Below, one piece after another: positions 48,665-61,990 of a DNA stretch of 64,000 nucleotides (position 1 is the stretch's first letter; every line of letters begins with the position of its first letter). The stretch is from Polytrichum commune (taxonomy: Eukaryota > Streptophyta > Polytrichopsida > Polytrichales > Polytrichaceae). The stretch spans positions 48,623,554 through 48,687,553 of the forward strand of contig OX485803.1 in assembly GCA_950295325.1 (NCBI GenBank). Direction: 5' to 3'. The notes beneath the pieces were generated by a model. That model saw only the letters and a list, made by a program, of their open reading frames with translations. It was not told where the DNA came from and did not search any database. A program made the position numbers and the translations under genes.

Positions 48665-49424
48665 TGGAGCCGCTGCAGCAGGCTACAATGATCTTGGAAA
48701 GGGTAGAGGAATATTGCATCAGTTAGTTTATCTTGTGATCGTGCTTATGGTAGATGGTGGGATGTGTAGAAATTATGATGCATTTCTATATCCAGAGCTG
48801 AACGGGGAATTAACCAGGATAAAGAAGCTACAGAGAATAATTGATACACAGGATAATAAAATTCCGCATTGACTGAATGTCCAATTAGCATTTGTGTCCG
48901 TACAGTGCACCATGGAGTAATTTGATCTTTTAATATTGCATGTCAAACTTGTTCAAGGTTCATGACTTCTTGTGTATAACCTTGATGTTCAACCGGAAGG
49001 CTGCAATCTGAGAGTAGCGGATATATGACTTGAATGGAAGGTGATGAGGTATCAGATCGACAGGCAAGAACAGGGCTATTGGCGATGCTAATTCAAAAGA
49101 ACAAGACGTGATCTAGCTTGTGAAGGGCACTATAATAATTGCAACATCTGTTTATAATCGATCATCGACGCAACAAACGGTGATCAATGGCCGACACCGC
49201 TGTATTAGGATATTGTTGACCGTCGCCGCAGTATAATCATAGGCTGCAATTATGGAAACAATGCCATTCCATGATTGAAGCAAAATCAGTTGCAATTCAA
49301 AAGGAAAATATCATTACTTTAATGTTTTCAAATTATCTTGTCAATTTAACTGAATCTTATGTACATAGACTAAGTACAGTATCAATCTTGTCCAAATACA
49401 ATGGCTTGAATACTGGTAATCAGA

Positions 49425-49455
49425 ATCTCTCTCTCTCGCTCTCTCTCTCTCTCTC
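49425..49455. repeat. (CT)n microsatellite
   Basis: A CT dinucleotide run interrupted once by CG. Confidence 0.9.
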
Positions 49456-49520
49456 GGATGATCCGGCAGGGGAATTTGCGTTTAATGTAGATTGCGGTAG
49501 CTTAAACCACTTAAAAGATT

Positions 49521-50340
49521 AGGATGATGCTTGGCATCTCACAACGTATAATTCAACAATCGCACACTGTGATGATTGCTATATATCTGTCAAGATAAGG
49601 TTGATAGGATTAAAGCTTGAAGGCTAATGATTACAAGCTCTCTCTACCTTGAATGACGCAATAGAGAATTTATAATGGCTTAATCTGGTTATCTTCGGAT
49701 GCACTTGATTTTGCAATAGCTGAGAGTACTTACAGTATAAGACCGGGATGATGCTTGGCATCTCACAACGTTCAAGTCATCAACATGAGTTGCATACTGT
49801 GATGATTCCTCTACATCTGTCAGGATAAGGTCAAGATGATTCCCGAATTCTTACACTATTCCAATTCCTCATAACTTGAGACAGTAAACCTTCCTGTGTT
49901 CTCCAACAGATATGCCTCTGGAGGTTGAATGGCATGAATCTGAGGAGTCATACTTGAATGCTGATGATCACAAGCTCTCTCGACCTTGAATGATGCAAGC
50001 AGGAAAATCAGGGCTTAATCTAGATATCTTTGAATGCACTTGACCTTACAGTACTGAAACTACTAAAGGGATTGGGATGATTATGCTTGGCATCTCACAC
50101 GTTGATTATACAACTCGTCAACAGTTGCATACGACAATGATTCCTATATATCTTTCAAAACAAGGTCAGGATGCTTCCCGGATGAGCATATTATAATTCC
50201 CGAATTCTTACACTACTGTTCATCAAGAGTGATGATTATTCCGGTTCCTCATAACTTGAGGCAGTAAACCTTCCTGTGTTCTCCAACAGATATAATGTCT
50301 ACGGAGGTCAAACGGCATGAATCTGAGGAGTCATATCACT
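49521..50340 (+). repeat. Imperfect tandem repeat downstream of GRP8
   Basis: Three units start at about 49521, 49745 and 50074 with GGATGATGCTTGGCATCTCA (the third with a 3-bp insertion). Units 2 and 3 also share CTTCCTGTGTTCTCCAACAG and GGCATGAATCTGAGGAGTCA. Unit lengths are about 220-330 bp. No coding signal. Confidence 0.8.
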
Positions 50341-50479
50341 TGTCCTGTATTCGTTGAAATCTAATCTGCGAGTCACTGCGCCACATGATAAGATTTCTTC
50401 ACATGATACAAGCACATTGCATGCACACCGGGCCGGACTTTTAGAAATGATTACTTAAGATGCTGCATATGTATTCGAT

Positions 50480-50870
50480 TTGAGCACCCTTGAAACTGGT
50501 CGATCGTGGACCTGCTTCACATCCATCATGCCGATGGTTGACGTTTGGCGACACCCCGATGTAGGCACGTATGATTCCGAACTGACGGTGGTCGTGAATT
50601 TGTCTTGGTATCTGTGGAGTCCGACTCCTCGCTCGTCGGAGTATAGGAGGCTCTTGGGAACTGAACAAGGCTATTTTGATCTTTGCGCGCTCCTTCCGGT
50701 AGGCTGGGCTGGGCTGCGGCGATCAGTTTTCCATAGCCTGACGAAAAAGTACCTTTCGTCCACATGCGGCCAAGCGTGGACGAAATATTCCTTTCTGTTC
50801 GTCCGTCGTCCTTCTCGAGACGCTGCAGAGGGTGCACCGGTCAACGGACCCCAGAACCCTTTCGAAGGGT
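50480..50870. other. G+C-rich unassigned island, possible organelle-derived insert
   Basis: This stretch differs in composition from both flanks and is open on + (130 codons, 50480-50872) and largely open on the minus strand. The texture (TTTCGTCCACATGCGGCC, CCGGTCAACGGACCCC) reminds me of plant mitochondrial non-coding DNA, but I cannot name a matching organellar gene. It ends right at the adjacent PIF/Harbinger-like element. Confidence 0.3.
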
Positions 50871-50875
50871 AGTAA

Positions 50876-51537
50876 GGGCCAAGTTCCATGTACCGGTCCG
50901 GTCCGTTCTTTTGGATGGGTGAGAAACGGGTGACATCATCCAAAAAATGGGTGATGTCACCCGTTTTTTGGAAGGGTACTTCTATGTGGGGTGCCGGTTT
51001 ATTGGGATTTCCTACTTTCTAACTAAATTTGGTGATACGTAAGACATGACACTTTATGAAGGTGACCGGCAATGGAGGTCATCCTCATTGAACTTTTCAT
51101 ATTTGATTTGCACATCAATTTCCATACCCCTAATTGATAATTTAAATATCAATATAACTACTACATAAAATGAAATAATTATGTGTTTATTTTAAGGGAA
51201 TTTAACTGTAACACCTAAATGATACCAAAATAATATTTTAAATAATAATACTTATATAAATAGTAATACTTATATATTTATATTTATATTTATACCCTAG
51301 GTGACCGGCCGATCCGGTCACCATAGCTCTCTAACCGGCACATGTCCTTCACGTTTCCGTTAGGACCGCCGGTCCTTTGGCACCCGTTCTTCCACAACAC
51401 AAAACGTGGGACACCCATCCATGGGGGGTACCAGTCCTTGGGTGAGAAGGATGGACACATGGCACCACCCTCTTTTCACCGGCCCACCCATTTATTTTTG
51501 AAAAAAACGGACCGGACCGGCACATGGAACTTGGCCC
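50876..51537. mobile_element. PIF/Harbinger-like element with long terminal repeats
   Basis: Left end GGGCCAAGTTCCATGTACCG and the inverted right end agree for about 36 bp with one or two differences, including GGTCCGGTCCGTT. TAA flanks both sides (50873-50875, 51538-51540). Interior hairpin: AACGGGTGACATCATCC then GGGTGATGTCACCCGTT. No transposase coding region. Confidence 0.85.
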
Positions 51538-51543
51538 TAATAA

Positions 51544-52377
51544 GGGCCGGTTTAGACTGTGGTGAAGAAGGGCACTTGTCGGTTCATAACATTATTGAAC
51601 TGTGTGGGCCGGTTTCATGACTTTAGAATATGTTAATTATATTTTATGAGTTCCCTGAACAAAGTAAGAATATTGCTTGTTATTCATACATTTAGGCTAC
51701 CATTTGGAAATTTGGGTGGAGTTATACTCTCGGCACTATTCACATGAATCACTATTCATCCCAACATTATTCAGAGAAAATATTATTCATCCTGGTTTTA
51801 TTCATTAAAAATGATATTCATAATAACATTGTCACTGGAAATAATGGCATTATTCACAATATGCATATTATTCATACTGGGATTATTCACTATTTGGACC
51901 AATGTCAATTTCTTCTTATTTTCTAAGTTTCTTCATGTGAAGGTAAGATATTGGAGGCTCACATAAGATGCTAAGTATTGAATGAAACACAACCATGCAG
52001 TTGAATAATGTTATGTCAATGATTTGAACCCAATAAAAGGTTATTTGAGGCAACGCTTGATATGGCATACAAGATGGAAAAACAATTGCCCCACTCTTTA
52101 GCAATTACTATGGGAGTTCTCCAGAGACCAAGTTTTTTGTCCGAGTGTTTGAGTTTGCCCAAGAAACTTGACCTCTAGGGAACTCCCCTTGCAAAAAGTG
52201 GTGCCATGTTGGCAACCGTGTCACTGTTTTAATCCATGTTTGAAGCTCTCCACTAGAGAAGTCTTGGCCTAGTGTAAACCCCGGCCAGTGAAAAACTCAT
52301 TTTGTAGCCAATCATATTGTTGCATTCTCCTAATTTTTTGGACCCATGCACTTCTTCGCCATAGTCAAAATTGGCCC
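51544..52377. mobile_element. Second PIF/Harbinger-like element, directly adjacent
   Basis: Begins GGGCCGGTTTAGACTGTGGT and ends with the imperfect inverse (GGGCCAATTTTGACTATGGC). Left flank TAA (51541-51543), right flank AAA, probably a mutated duplication. The ends are related to those of 40283-40656. The extra length and an interior rich in TATTCAT motifs suggest a nested insertion or expansion. Confidence 0.6.
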
Positions 52378-54067
52378 AAAGTCTTAGCAAAACTTCTCTG
52401 GGTCCATTTCACTGGGTTTTGTGACTTTGTCCACTTTTGCACATGTTCCCTTGGTGGTAAATTGTCCAACGCTTTTAATGTGTGTCTCTTCATTGTGCCC
52501 AATTTCAAACATTTGTGTTACAACTTTTGATACAAACAAGTATGCAATTGAACTGAAAGAATTGTGAAACTTTGTGAATATTGAATTTGCACAAGGTTGA
52601 GCTGCAAGAATCGTGAAAATTGCTACAAAATTTAACATACAAAAGTGATTCTTAGAGCTGCCAACCAAAAGCTTTCTTATCCATGTTCCATTACTTTCTT
52701 TTTCACCGATAAAATTTTCTATTAATTCCATCAAATGTGAATATATAAAAGCTACTATTAGATTGATGCATCAAGAAGAGAACTTTAATCGCTAATGGCA
52801 TGAACATCCCAAAATGGGGCTTTTTAATTTCATAAGATTGGATTGTGCTTAGAAGTAAGGTAGTCCTTGGCATAAAAACTCCCCAAATGTAATTATTAGG
52901 CTTTTGCGTCACCTTGAAATTTAACTGGACTGTGAAATGTTACGCATGGCTATTCCCCATACCTCTTGATCCGAGTGGTATCAACTTGGTGCATTCCACA
53001 TGTACAAATCCCATTGGCCTCCGACAACAAGAGGAAATTGTCACATATGAGTGCACCTCTCATTTATCCAATGTGCAAAAACTTGACCCCTACATGTTTG
53101 TGGCTGATTTACTTCAAATAAAGTTGACTAGCCTAATTCGGGGTCTTGGAATTTCATTCCCGTATCAAATAAACCTTACAAAAGTAAACTTTGGACTACA
53201 TGCCATTTTAGGTAAGTTTTATGCTAGATGAATGAGAGGTACACTCATTATGCAATAATAGATCTCATACCCTCCCGGGTTTGGGATCCTAACACCTACC
53301 AGGGGGGTTAATAATAAAAACTATTCATAGTAAATGGTTGTTGGTTCAACCCAATTTAAGTTCACTGATCTAAAATGGGGCCTCTACCTCGATTTAGAGC
53401 TTTACTTAGTTAAAAATAATAACCCCTCGACTCTACAATAATAATCAACATTTCCACCTTCTCCCCTCTTCCTCCCATGGTTCCCCCTCCCCCTCGGTAG
53501 TAACTGTGAACATTCACCCGTGCCTCCCGGAAAGAGGGAATCATCGCATAAGAGCATAGCTCTAATTCATCAAACTTAAAAGGCTTGAAATGCAGTTGGG
53601 AGGGGAGTTATTTTTCAGTTGATTTGACACTGGAAATAGCTTCAAAGATCGCGAGTAACTCTAGTCCAAGTCATTTGAGATGAATTGACGACAAACCTAA
53701 AGGGAGTCAAGTTTTTATATTGAATGGGCAAGAGGTGCTCTTTGTATGCAATTATCCCCTCTCTCCCCCTTAATACCTTACCCCTCAGGCTTGTAAAGGA
53801 TAAAAAGACAGATATTAGGAATGATACCTAAAACCTCCCGGGCAGGCCAAAACCCTGGGGGCAGCCCGAAGAAACGAAAGGGGGCCCACCACCTCCCCCA
53901 GCATCTCTTCGGGTTGAGAGAGGCGGGGCGCCACTTCAATGTTGTTGTTGGTGTCTTCGGAACATTATCGACGACAAACGAGTGCGGGAAGGAATTCTTC
54001 GCGGGTGTCAGCGCACCTAACTTAACTCACGTGTTGCGAGGAGCATTGCACAGGCGATCACATCGCA
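52378..54067. other. Spacer upstream of CARA
   Basis: 53285-53504 has ACACCTACC and CCCTCGGTAG near its ends, related to the small inverted-repeat element at 63730-63930. Short pyrimidine-rich runs lie at 53455-53500. From about 53830 the sequence becomes G+C-rich and probably holds the CARA promoter and 5' UTR. A 105-codon frame at 52914-53231 is not recognised. Confidence 0.4.
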
Positions 54068-57000
54068 ATGGCGTTGGGTTTACAGGTGGGCGTGCAGCCG
54101 CAAGGGGTCGCTGGTGCGTTCAGCCGGCCGAATGGGGATTCGGTGCATTCTTCCACCCCTGCTGCCGCCGCTTCGGTGCAATCTGCGTCTTCCTCATCCT
54201 CCATGTTCCGGGGACACCTACGAGTGGCAGCAGCTTCGAAGGCGCGTTTGGTGCTTAGCCAGCACAATAGGAGCTCTGTGCAAGTGACCTGCGAGGCTGC
54301 CACTGCGGTGAGCGGAGACACATCAGCTCCTGGTAACCTCTTCCTTTTCCTTGTAAAGGCGATTGTGGAATCGCCTTTCTTGTCACATTCTTGTTTTATA
54401 AAATTTTTATCTCCATTTTTTATGTTCATGAAAAGCAGCACTTAAAACGGATTGACTTCAGATTCTTAGCGCAAGGGGTTAGGGTTTAAGGCTCTCAAAC
54501 TGTGTCCATTAGGCTTTCTTTTTGGTACTGATGGAATTGAGTTGGTTGGCAGCTGCAAAGCCCTGGAAGACCACAGATTGCCGGCTTGTCCTGGAGGATG
54601 GCTCAATTTGGAGGGGAAAGTCGTTTGGAGCCACAGGAACTCAAGTAGGCGAAGTGGTGTTCAACACTTCCTTGACAGGGTATGTGTCTGCAACCTTACG
54701 GGTACGGGTATGAAAGGTTTTTTTTCTGGTTAGAAAGTTCACTGGGGCATCACTGTAAAAAGGAATATTGAAGTGTTGTCGTGACATTTTTGTTTCGCCT
54801 TGCCATGAAATAGGTACCAAGAGATTTTGACTGACCCAAGCTATGCTGGCCAATTTGTGCTCATGACGCAACCCCATATTGGCAATACAGGGATCAACAC
54901 TGGTATCGATCTTCCACCACTATCTTATAAGTTGGGATAGGCATGCATGCTTCATGTTACCAAGGTGTCCTGTCAATGAAGGTGTATTTTCAAAGAGACC
55001 TGGAAGGCAATGTGCCAGAAGTAGAAGGACACTTCAGTATGGTGCAGATGAGCTGTAGAGAAAATTGAGGAAAATGATCCTTTTGGGTAAAAGTCAACAT
55101 GCTCATAGATTTTATGACTGCTAGAATGGAGTATTTAAATTCAGATCGATTGTCACCTTTGACGTCACTAGGCAGTACATGTTATATTTCCAATTCTTCT
55201 GTATCAATTCTTTCCAACAATATTGCATTATAAGACACTGTGTGGAATTGATGGACTCAGAACTCATGGCAATTCCTCTTAATGAAATACAGGTGACGAG
55301 GAGTCTCAGCAGTGCTTCTTGGGTGGCCTGGTTATTCGCAGTCTTAGTAGCAAGTATATGTCTATCCCGTTAACCTTTGTGTTCAACAATTCCCGTAAAT
55401 TCCATGGCTCAAAAAAAACTTGGTAGAAATTACAACTAGCAGGAACATTGTTGAGTTCCTCATCTTTTTGTTGCCAATTTATGTTGACTATAGCAGAGTT
55501 TGCTTTTGGAGTTTCATTTGTAATTACTGATACAAGACGTTCATATTTGGTTTTATCCCCTCATTTTGTAGTGAATTGCTTCTATTTGCAGAGTGTCAAA
55601 CTGGCGGTCTACAGAAGAACTTCCGGAATATCTGAAGAAGCGGAATGTGATGGGCATATGTAAGTTCCCTGTGTTCTGACTTAGTCTGTGTGTTGGCCCT
55701 TATTGGTCTTGGAGGTTCTCTTAGTGGTGGTTTACTTCCTCAGTTGCATGAGAAGTATTTTTATTAGTATGCACTTAGTTTTCTTTATTGCCAATACACC
55801 TAAATTTTTCCTCACAGGAGTGCATGCTGAGATAGTCTGCAGTGCATGTATTTGGTTTAGGTTCTAGTTAACTACCTTTTCAATAATTTCTTAATGTCAA
55901 TACCAGATCTTCACAAGAGATTTTGGTCTTATTGGTTTCTCCTTCTTTTGGTGAACTTTGCAGCTGACATTGACACACGTGCCATCACCAGGCGTTTACG
56001 AGAAGAGGGTAGCTTGATTGGGGTTTTGTCTACAGAGCAGTCAAAGTCTGATGACGAGCTATTAAAGATGGCTACAACCTGGAAGATTGTTGGTATGTAG
56101 ATAAAATCATGAGGAAGTTTCTTAATAGAATATGTCAATACCCTAGCCTTGGCTAAAGCAAGCATTTGCATGGCAGTTCCAAATTTCGGACAACCGTAGA
56201 AGTTGATGAGGTTCATATGGAATCAGATCTTTCAGATATGTGGTGTAGGATTTAGTCCTCGGCACAAAGTGGTCTCTACCTGAACCTTGAAACTTGGGTG
56301 ACACCCAAAAACAAGGTGATGGTAACTTGTGAAAAGTGTGGCTACAACTTAGATTGCTGCTATTTGATTTGTCCTGTCAGAAAACTGTAGGAAATGCTTG
56401 CATGGCTCTTGTGACAGTTGGGATCTTGAAAATCTCAATATGCAGGTTTCTGTTTGTGGCCTGTGCATTCCTGCTCACATTATTTGTTTATTTTTGGAAT
56501 GGAACAGGCAAGGATCTAATTACTGATGTCAGCTGCAGCACTCCTTATGAATGGAAAGACAAGACTGACGGTGAATGGGAATTCAGTTTAACAATCCCAA
56601 AGGCTGGCTCTGACCTGTTTCATGTAAGTGTTCTGGTTTTCCCAATTTTTCATTTTCACTGGAATGGAAAGGACAGCTTTTATCAAGCCATTTTGCATGA
56701 TGGGGCATATTTTGATATAGAATGGTTCTCATTTTTAAGTGAGAGGAACTATTTCTGGATCATGTCTTCTAGATGTAAGACAAATTTCACTTTCATAGCA
56801 ACTGGCAATGAGAGTTGTACATCTTGGGTACTATTGGTGAATGTCACACCCAGCACCCACTAAGGTAGTCAAGGCCCATCCCCACATGGCTTTACCAAAT
56901 AACCAAAGTCTTTCCCAAAATTGGGTAAAGCTCTCTTGGTTATGGCGGAGGCACTTGGCTATCCCAATGCACCTACAAGAACTTGCTCCGGAGATTTTTG

Positions 57001-59259
57001 AGTAGGTTTTAGTTAAATAGCTTTCACACATGTTCATTGTTTTACCTACCCAGCAATGACATGTTGGATAGTTTTTGTCCCATCCTCAAATGCCTTACCA
57101 TTCATCTATCTTACCGTCGGCAGTTTTTGTCAATGGAGCTCCTTGCATCCTCATAGCTTAGACTAAAAGCAACCAACCACAAGGGTTGGAGATGACACTT
57201 TTAAAGGTCCTACATTCTTGTCTCATCTTGAGGTAATGATGTGAGGGTCAGTGCTTGAGGTTTAAAACCTTCATTTTTAAACCGTGCCATGTCCTTTGCC
57301 AACTAGGCTTGGGACTACATAACTATGCTGGGAAGGCCATGTTTTTAGAACGAACTTTTAGGCTAAGCTAAAGTCATGTGGGAAGGGTGCATACTTGTCA
57401 CTTGTACCTTGTGCTTTACAAGTATAATAAGATTTGTATTGTGTGAGTGTCAAGCATCTGTGAATTTTTATTGTTACTCTGGGTGTATAGGTCTTTCTAT
57501 TTAGCTGGCCACAGTAATTGCACAAAGAGTGTAGTCTTGATCACATGCCACTTCTAGAACACGCATGATTGGTAAATCTTCACACTCGCTCCTTGGTTAT
57601 TTATCAATTAAGTCCGGATAATTTGCTCGTTGCATTTGGTTGCTGGTGTTTTGAACCCATGCAATGTGATTGCAGTCTTGGATTTTGAAATTGCTTCAAA
57701 ATACTTCTATGTATTCGCAAGTTTCTGGTGAGTTTTATATTCAATTTATTATGCAATGTGACAGGTGGTGGCCTATGATTTTGGGATAAAACAAAATATT
57801 TTAAGGAGACTTACCTCCTACGGATGTAAAATCACTGTAGTCCCATCAAAGTATCCTTCTTCAGAAGTGTTGAAGCTCAAGCCTGATGGCATCCTCTTCA
57901 GTAATGGACCTGGTGATCCATCCGCAGTGCCCTATGCTGTGGAGAGTGTGCAAGCTTTGGTTGGCAAAGTCCCTGTGTTTGGAATCTGCATGGGACATCA
58001 GCTTCTTGGCCAGGCTCTCGGTGGTACAACATTCAAGATGAAATTTGGTCATCATGGTGGAAACCACCCTGTGCGCCACCTCCCCACTGGCCGTGTGGAG
58101 ATTAGTGCTCAGGTCATTATTTCTTTCTCATGCCCAATGTCTCTCTTTCCCCTTTGATATTATTTATTTATTTATTTATTTCTATTACATTCATGCTGTG
58201 GGATAATGTTTAGGTGATGTGAAGTCTAAAAAGATGACTCTAATGTTGCCACCGGCGTGCATTATGGAGTTAGTCTAATTCTATATGTAATTCCAAAACG
58301 TACAACACGAGAATTCAAGGGACCTCAAAGGTGAACACCTTAAAAACGGGTGTGGACAATCTGACCCAATTTCCCCAAGGGCAAGCCCCTAGGTTCCCAC
58401 ATGATTGGTTGAAAATATTTGGTGCACCTGGATACTCTCACTATGATTGTGGTAGGGTGCACTGAAAATTAAATGCTAGAAAGGTCACCCATCTGAGCAC
58501 TATTCCTGCCTTAGAGTTCTCATGGAATCCAGGTTAAGGCCTGCTGTTTAAATCACCCTCTGTGAAGTCTGTTATATACAAAGGTATCCAATTTTGTGCC
58601 TCAAGATTATTGTCATGTTGGCAGTAAGTAATTGGGTACCTCTATATGTGAAACTGTTTTCGAAGATGATCTGGAGGCACCCGCCCTATATGTTACAATG
58701 AAGTCTAATAGTGTATTTTTCGGTAGGTACTTACTGTTTTATGTGATAATATTGAGCTACCAATGGGTATTGGAAACCTAGAACCAGGTTTCCAGACGTT
58801 TAAATACAAGTTCTTACTTTATACATCTTCTGGTGTATACAGAACCACAATTATGCAGTTGATCCAAACACTCTTCCAGATGGTGTGGAGGTGACCCACA
58901 TCAACTTGAATGATGGAACATGTGCGGGCCTTACATTCCCTGCCATGAACGCAATGAGCATTCAATATCATCCAGAGTCCTCCCCGGGTCCTCATGATTC
59001 TGACCAAGGTAAATTATATATTTTTGGCCTTTCCAATGAATTTCTGCTTGTCTTTGACGTATTAAGTCCAATTTCTCAGTTTCTGAGTCCTGTTGGTTTC
59101 AACGAAGTGTTCACAAAGTTTCAGAGCTACTTGGAATAAGTTTAGTCATATGGGACTTCACCAATGGTCTTGTCATGACCTTCTAATAATCATCTTTTCC
59201 TTCTTTGTGCAGCTTTCTTTGATTTTGTGCAAATGATGAAGCGGTTCAAGGAGGCTTAG
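54068..59259 (+). CDS. CARA: Carbamoyl-phosphate synthetase small subunit, plastid (10 exons)
   Basis: Exons: 54068-54332, 54553-54679, 54814-54902, 55293-55353, 55592-55659, 55964-56092, 56508-56623, 57765-58112, 58843-59008 and 59213-59259. All introns are GT-AG, and the total of 1416 nt gives 471 aa. Residues 1 to about 85 are Ser/Ala-rich, a likely plastid transit peptide. The N-terminal small-chain domain starts near D97 ([17 protein letters not shown]) and includes [15 protein letters not shown]. The class I glutamine amidotransferase domain runs from about 286 to 470: NGPGDPS at 332-338, nucleophile Cys360 in GICMGHQ, His444 and Glu446 in YHPES. The 84-residue Cys-to-His spacing matches the E. 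coli enzyme (C269/H353). It hydrolyses glutamine and passes ammonia to the large subunit (CARB) for carbamoyl phosphate, feeding arginine and pyrimidine synthesis. Length and motifs are complete, so it should be functional. Confidence 0.95.
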
Positions 59260-60589
59260 GCGAGCAATTATTGAGAACGTATGAAATACTGGTACAACTT
59301 CCAATTTTGCAGAAGCTTTAGTGGATGGATAAGAAGTGTACTAGGTAGTCAGTCTTCCCACTCGTGTACAAGGTTTTAACACTATATCAAAAATTCAAAG
59401 CAAAAGGAAAGGGAGGAGTTTCAATAAGAGGAGGTAGATGTGATACCTTCAGAATATTTGCAGCATGGCCTGACCTTCAAAGGTTGGGTTCCATATATAT
59501 GTTTGACCACTTTCCACTTATTACCAAGTCTAGTGGCTCAATGTGCACTCTATGCTTGTGTAGTGAAGTTCAAGCTCATGTTCAAGTACCAACACTAGCT
59601 AGGTGTTTCAGTGAAGCTTCTTCGCCTTGCATATATTTTTACAAACAAAAGCTGATGGTTGTTACTCCCTTTCTCTAAATATTTCATTGCTGGAGTTCTC
59701 CAGGATTAATCGAGTTCCTGGTATGGAATTTCATCAGAGCACCTTATTCAACTTGATTGTGATCTGATGATTGAGTTCACTGCTACTGACACTATCTCAA
59801 CTGAATGCAAGTAAAGCTGTCACAATGGAAGCCTAGACCCAAGTGGGAGATCGGGGCATGTCAGACAAGTGTCTGAGCACACTCTGTAGGATAGTGAAAA
59901 ATACAGACAAATGAGTACGTGGATAAATGTGTTTCTCCTTTCAATTTGAATTTGCTGTACAATTATGGAGTTGTAGCTCCTGGGTTGGAAGTCCTTCTCC
60001 GCCTGTACATCATCAGCAGAGGATAATGGCGACATTGAGTAGTAAGTGTTGTGAGGACACTGGATGTGCCATGAATGTGATCCAGAGAGTTGGAGGAACT
60101 GAAATTTCAACATTTGCATGAGTCCAAAGTATCATTAGCATTGTGTTTGACTGAGAGACGAACTCTTCTGCAGCTATGAAGGTGGTCTGGTCAGCCTCAA
60201 ATGTTGCTGCAAACTGAACATTTTCTACACATATGCAGGCTTAACAGTTTTGATGCGACTGAGGGAACAACTGGTAAACTCTGCAAAAATGGCTCCATAC
60301 ATGTTTGTGGTGACAAGTTGACAAGAATGTCTGAAGGTTTGAGCAGTACCAAAATAGCACTGATTTGTATTTGATATTTCAACAGCCAATGCAACAGTTT
60401 CAACTGAGATTATAAGCCAGATTCCAATTTGTTCACATTGCTCAGTTGTGTACTAGTTTTCTATTTTGTATACATACTGGAGTGTTGATGATGTTGTGAT
60501 AGATGCACTGTTCTGTGAGGAAGGTCCCCCCATTGCTCCATTCAATTTGTATTCAATGTGTTGGAATTTGGAGAATGTGCAAGTACAAC

Positions 60590-60671
60590 AGAACGGGACG
60601 GGATGAAACGAAACAGAACGGAACGGAATGAAACAAAACGGAACAGAATGAAACAGAACGGAATGGAATGA
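60590..60671. repeat. Pentanucleotide-based minisatellite
   Basis: Irregular runs of GAACG, GAATG and AAACG/AAACA units (for example CGGAACGGAATGAAAC), about 16 pentamers. Confidence 0.8.
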
Positions 60672-61259
60672 CCAAACAAAAGACATTGTGTCTCATCAGC
60701 ATGGATTATTGATCAGCCGTATGAGTTGCGGAGCTGTTAGGTGGCCTACAAATCCTCAGGAATTTCTGTGCACAAAGAAGCGTGACAAAATGTACTGAGG
60801 TGCAATGAATAGTGTGCAAGAAAAAAGTGGAAGGGCAAATTGCATGGGGCATAAGTGCCAAAGCAGAGTGGACAAAAGGCCTTCAACCAACCTCAAACTA
60901 TCATGACCTCCTATTTCCCTTCCACTCGTCTCTTCCGACCTCCCTCTTCGTGTCACCCTCCGCTCCGGCTGTCCTCCCAAATATATACATATACAAGTAC
61001 CACTTGTTGAATCATAAGTATCTAAGAGGGAATGACTTATAATTATCTTGAATTCTCTTCAAGCTGACTCGAGTGCATGGATGTGTGAATATATATCATG
61101 ATTTTCAAACTCTTGAGGGTATACCCAAAAACCGACACTCATATATACCGGAGTCTTTGACATGAAGTCCCAAAACTTATAGCTTGTGGTACGTAAGGTA
61201 GCTGTGCCTTAGATGGATGCTTTCGTCTATGCACCCACTTCTTGTAGAATATGAAATAG

Positions 61260-61990
61260 TCAATAAGTGTGAGATGATTAGCAAATCCAGATTGTGTCCA
61301 TAGTCATTTGCCCCATAATTTTCGGATCTCATTCGAATGTCCTATTTATTATCAAAGTGAAGATTGTTGTGCTTGTAAAGTGGTTATATAAGTCCTTCAA
61401 TCATGTTGACTATTGAGCCTAGAGTGATTACCATCCGTTGAGCACGTAGTCCAATTTCTCTAAACAAATTTAGTCCAATTGTTTCTAAACACATTGGTGC
61501 TAGTTCTTAGATTCACGTCTAACCACATATTGCTCAAACATAAGTCTCCAAATTATTGCTATGTTGGATTTCGGCATGTCTGCCGTAGTGTTGGTTTTAG
61601 GTTCAATCTCAATTCCTAGGCATACCTACATACTTTGCCCCAAAGGTTCGATGACCACAAAGAACTTCGTCTTGACACTAGCGATACAAATGTGAGTGTC
61701 CTCTTGGAAGTCAACATAAGGTAGACTTGTCATTTGCCTCATAATTTTTGGAGCGCCTATGAATATCTTAGTCCCTCTCATAGTGAAAGTTCCCGTGCTC
61801 CTCATTCATGTCGATTATTGAACCTAGAGTGGCTAGCATATTTGTCAAAGCATGTAGTCCAATCTCTTTTTAATACATATCTTTTTGTTGTCCATTTTAA
61901 GATCCACACGTAACCACATACCACTCAAAATATAAGTGTCCAAATTGTTGTTGTGTTGCATTTAGGCATGTCTACGTTACAAGAAGGAAC
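61260..61990 (+). repeat. Degenerate tandem repeat, two units
   Basis: Units begin near 61300 (CATTTGCCCCATAATTTTCG) and near 61732 (CATTTGCCTCATAATTTTTG) and share ATTGA(G/A)CCTAGAGTG, GTAGTCCAAT and AACCACATA. Period about 420-430 bp. It may be an old LTR or satellite fragment; no protein is recognised. Confidence 0.6.

Noticed and set aside
54641-54877. Minus-strand frames opposite CARA exons
   Set aside because: They lie antisense to well-supported exons and have no domain.
56336-56863. 175-codon open frame within CARA
   Set aside because: It spans two introns and exon 7 in one frame. Only 56508-56623 is coding in the spliced gene.
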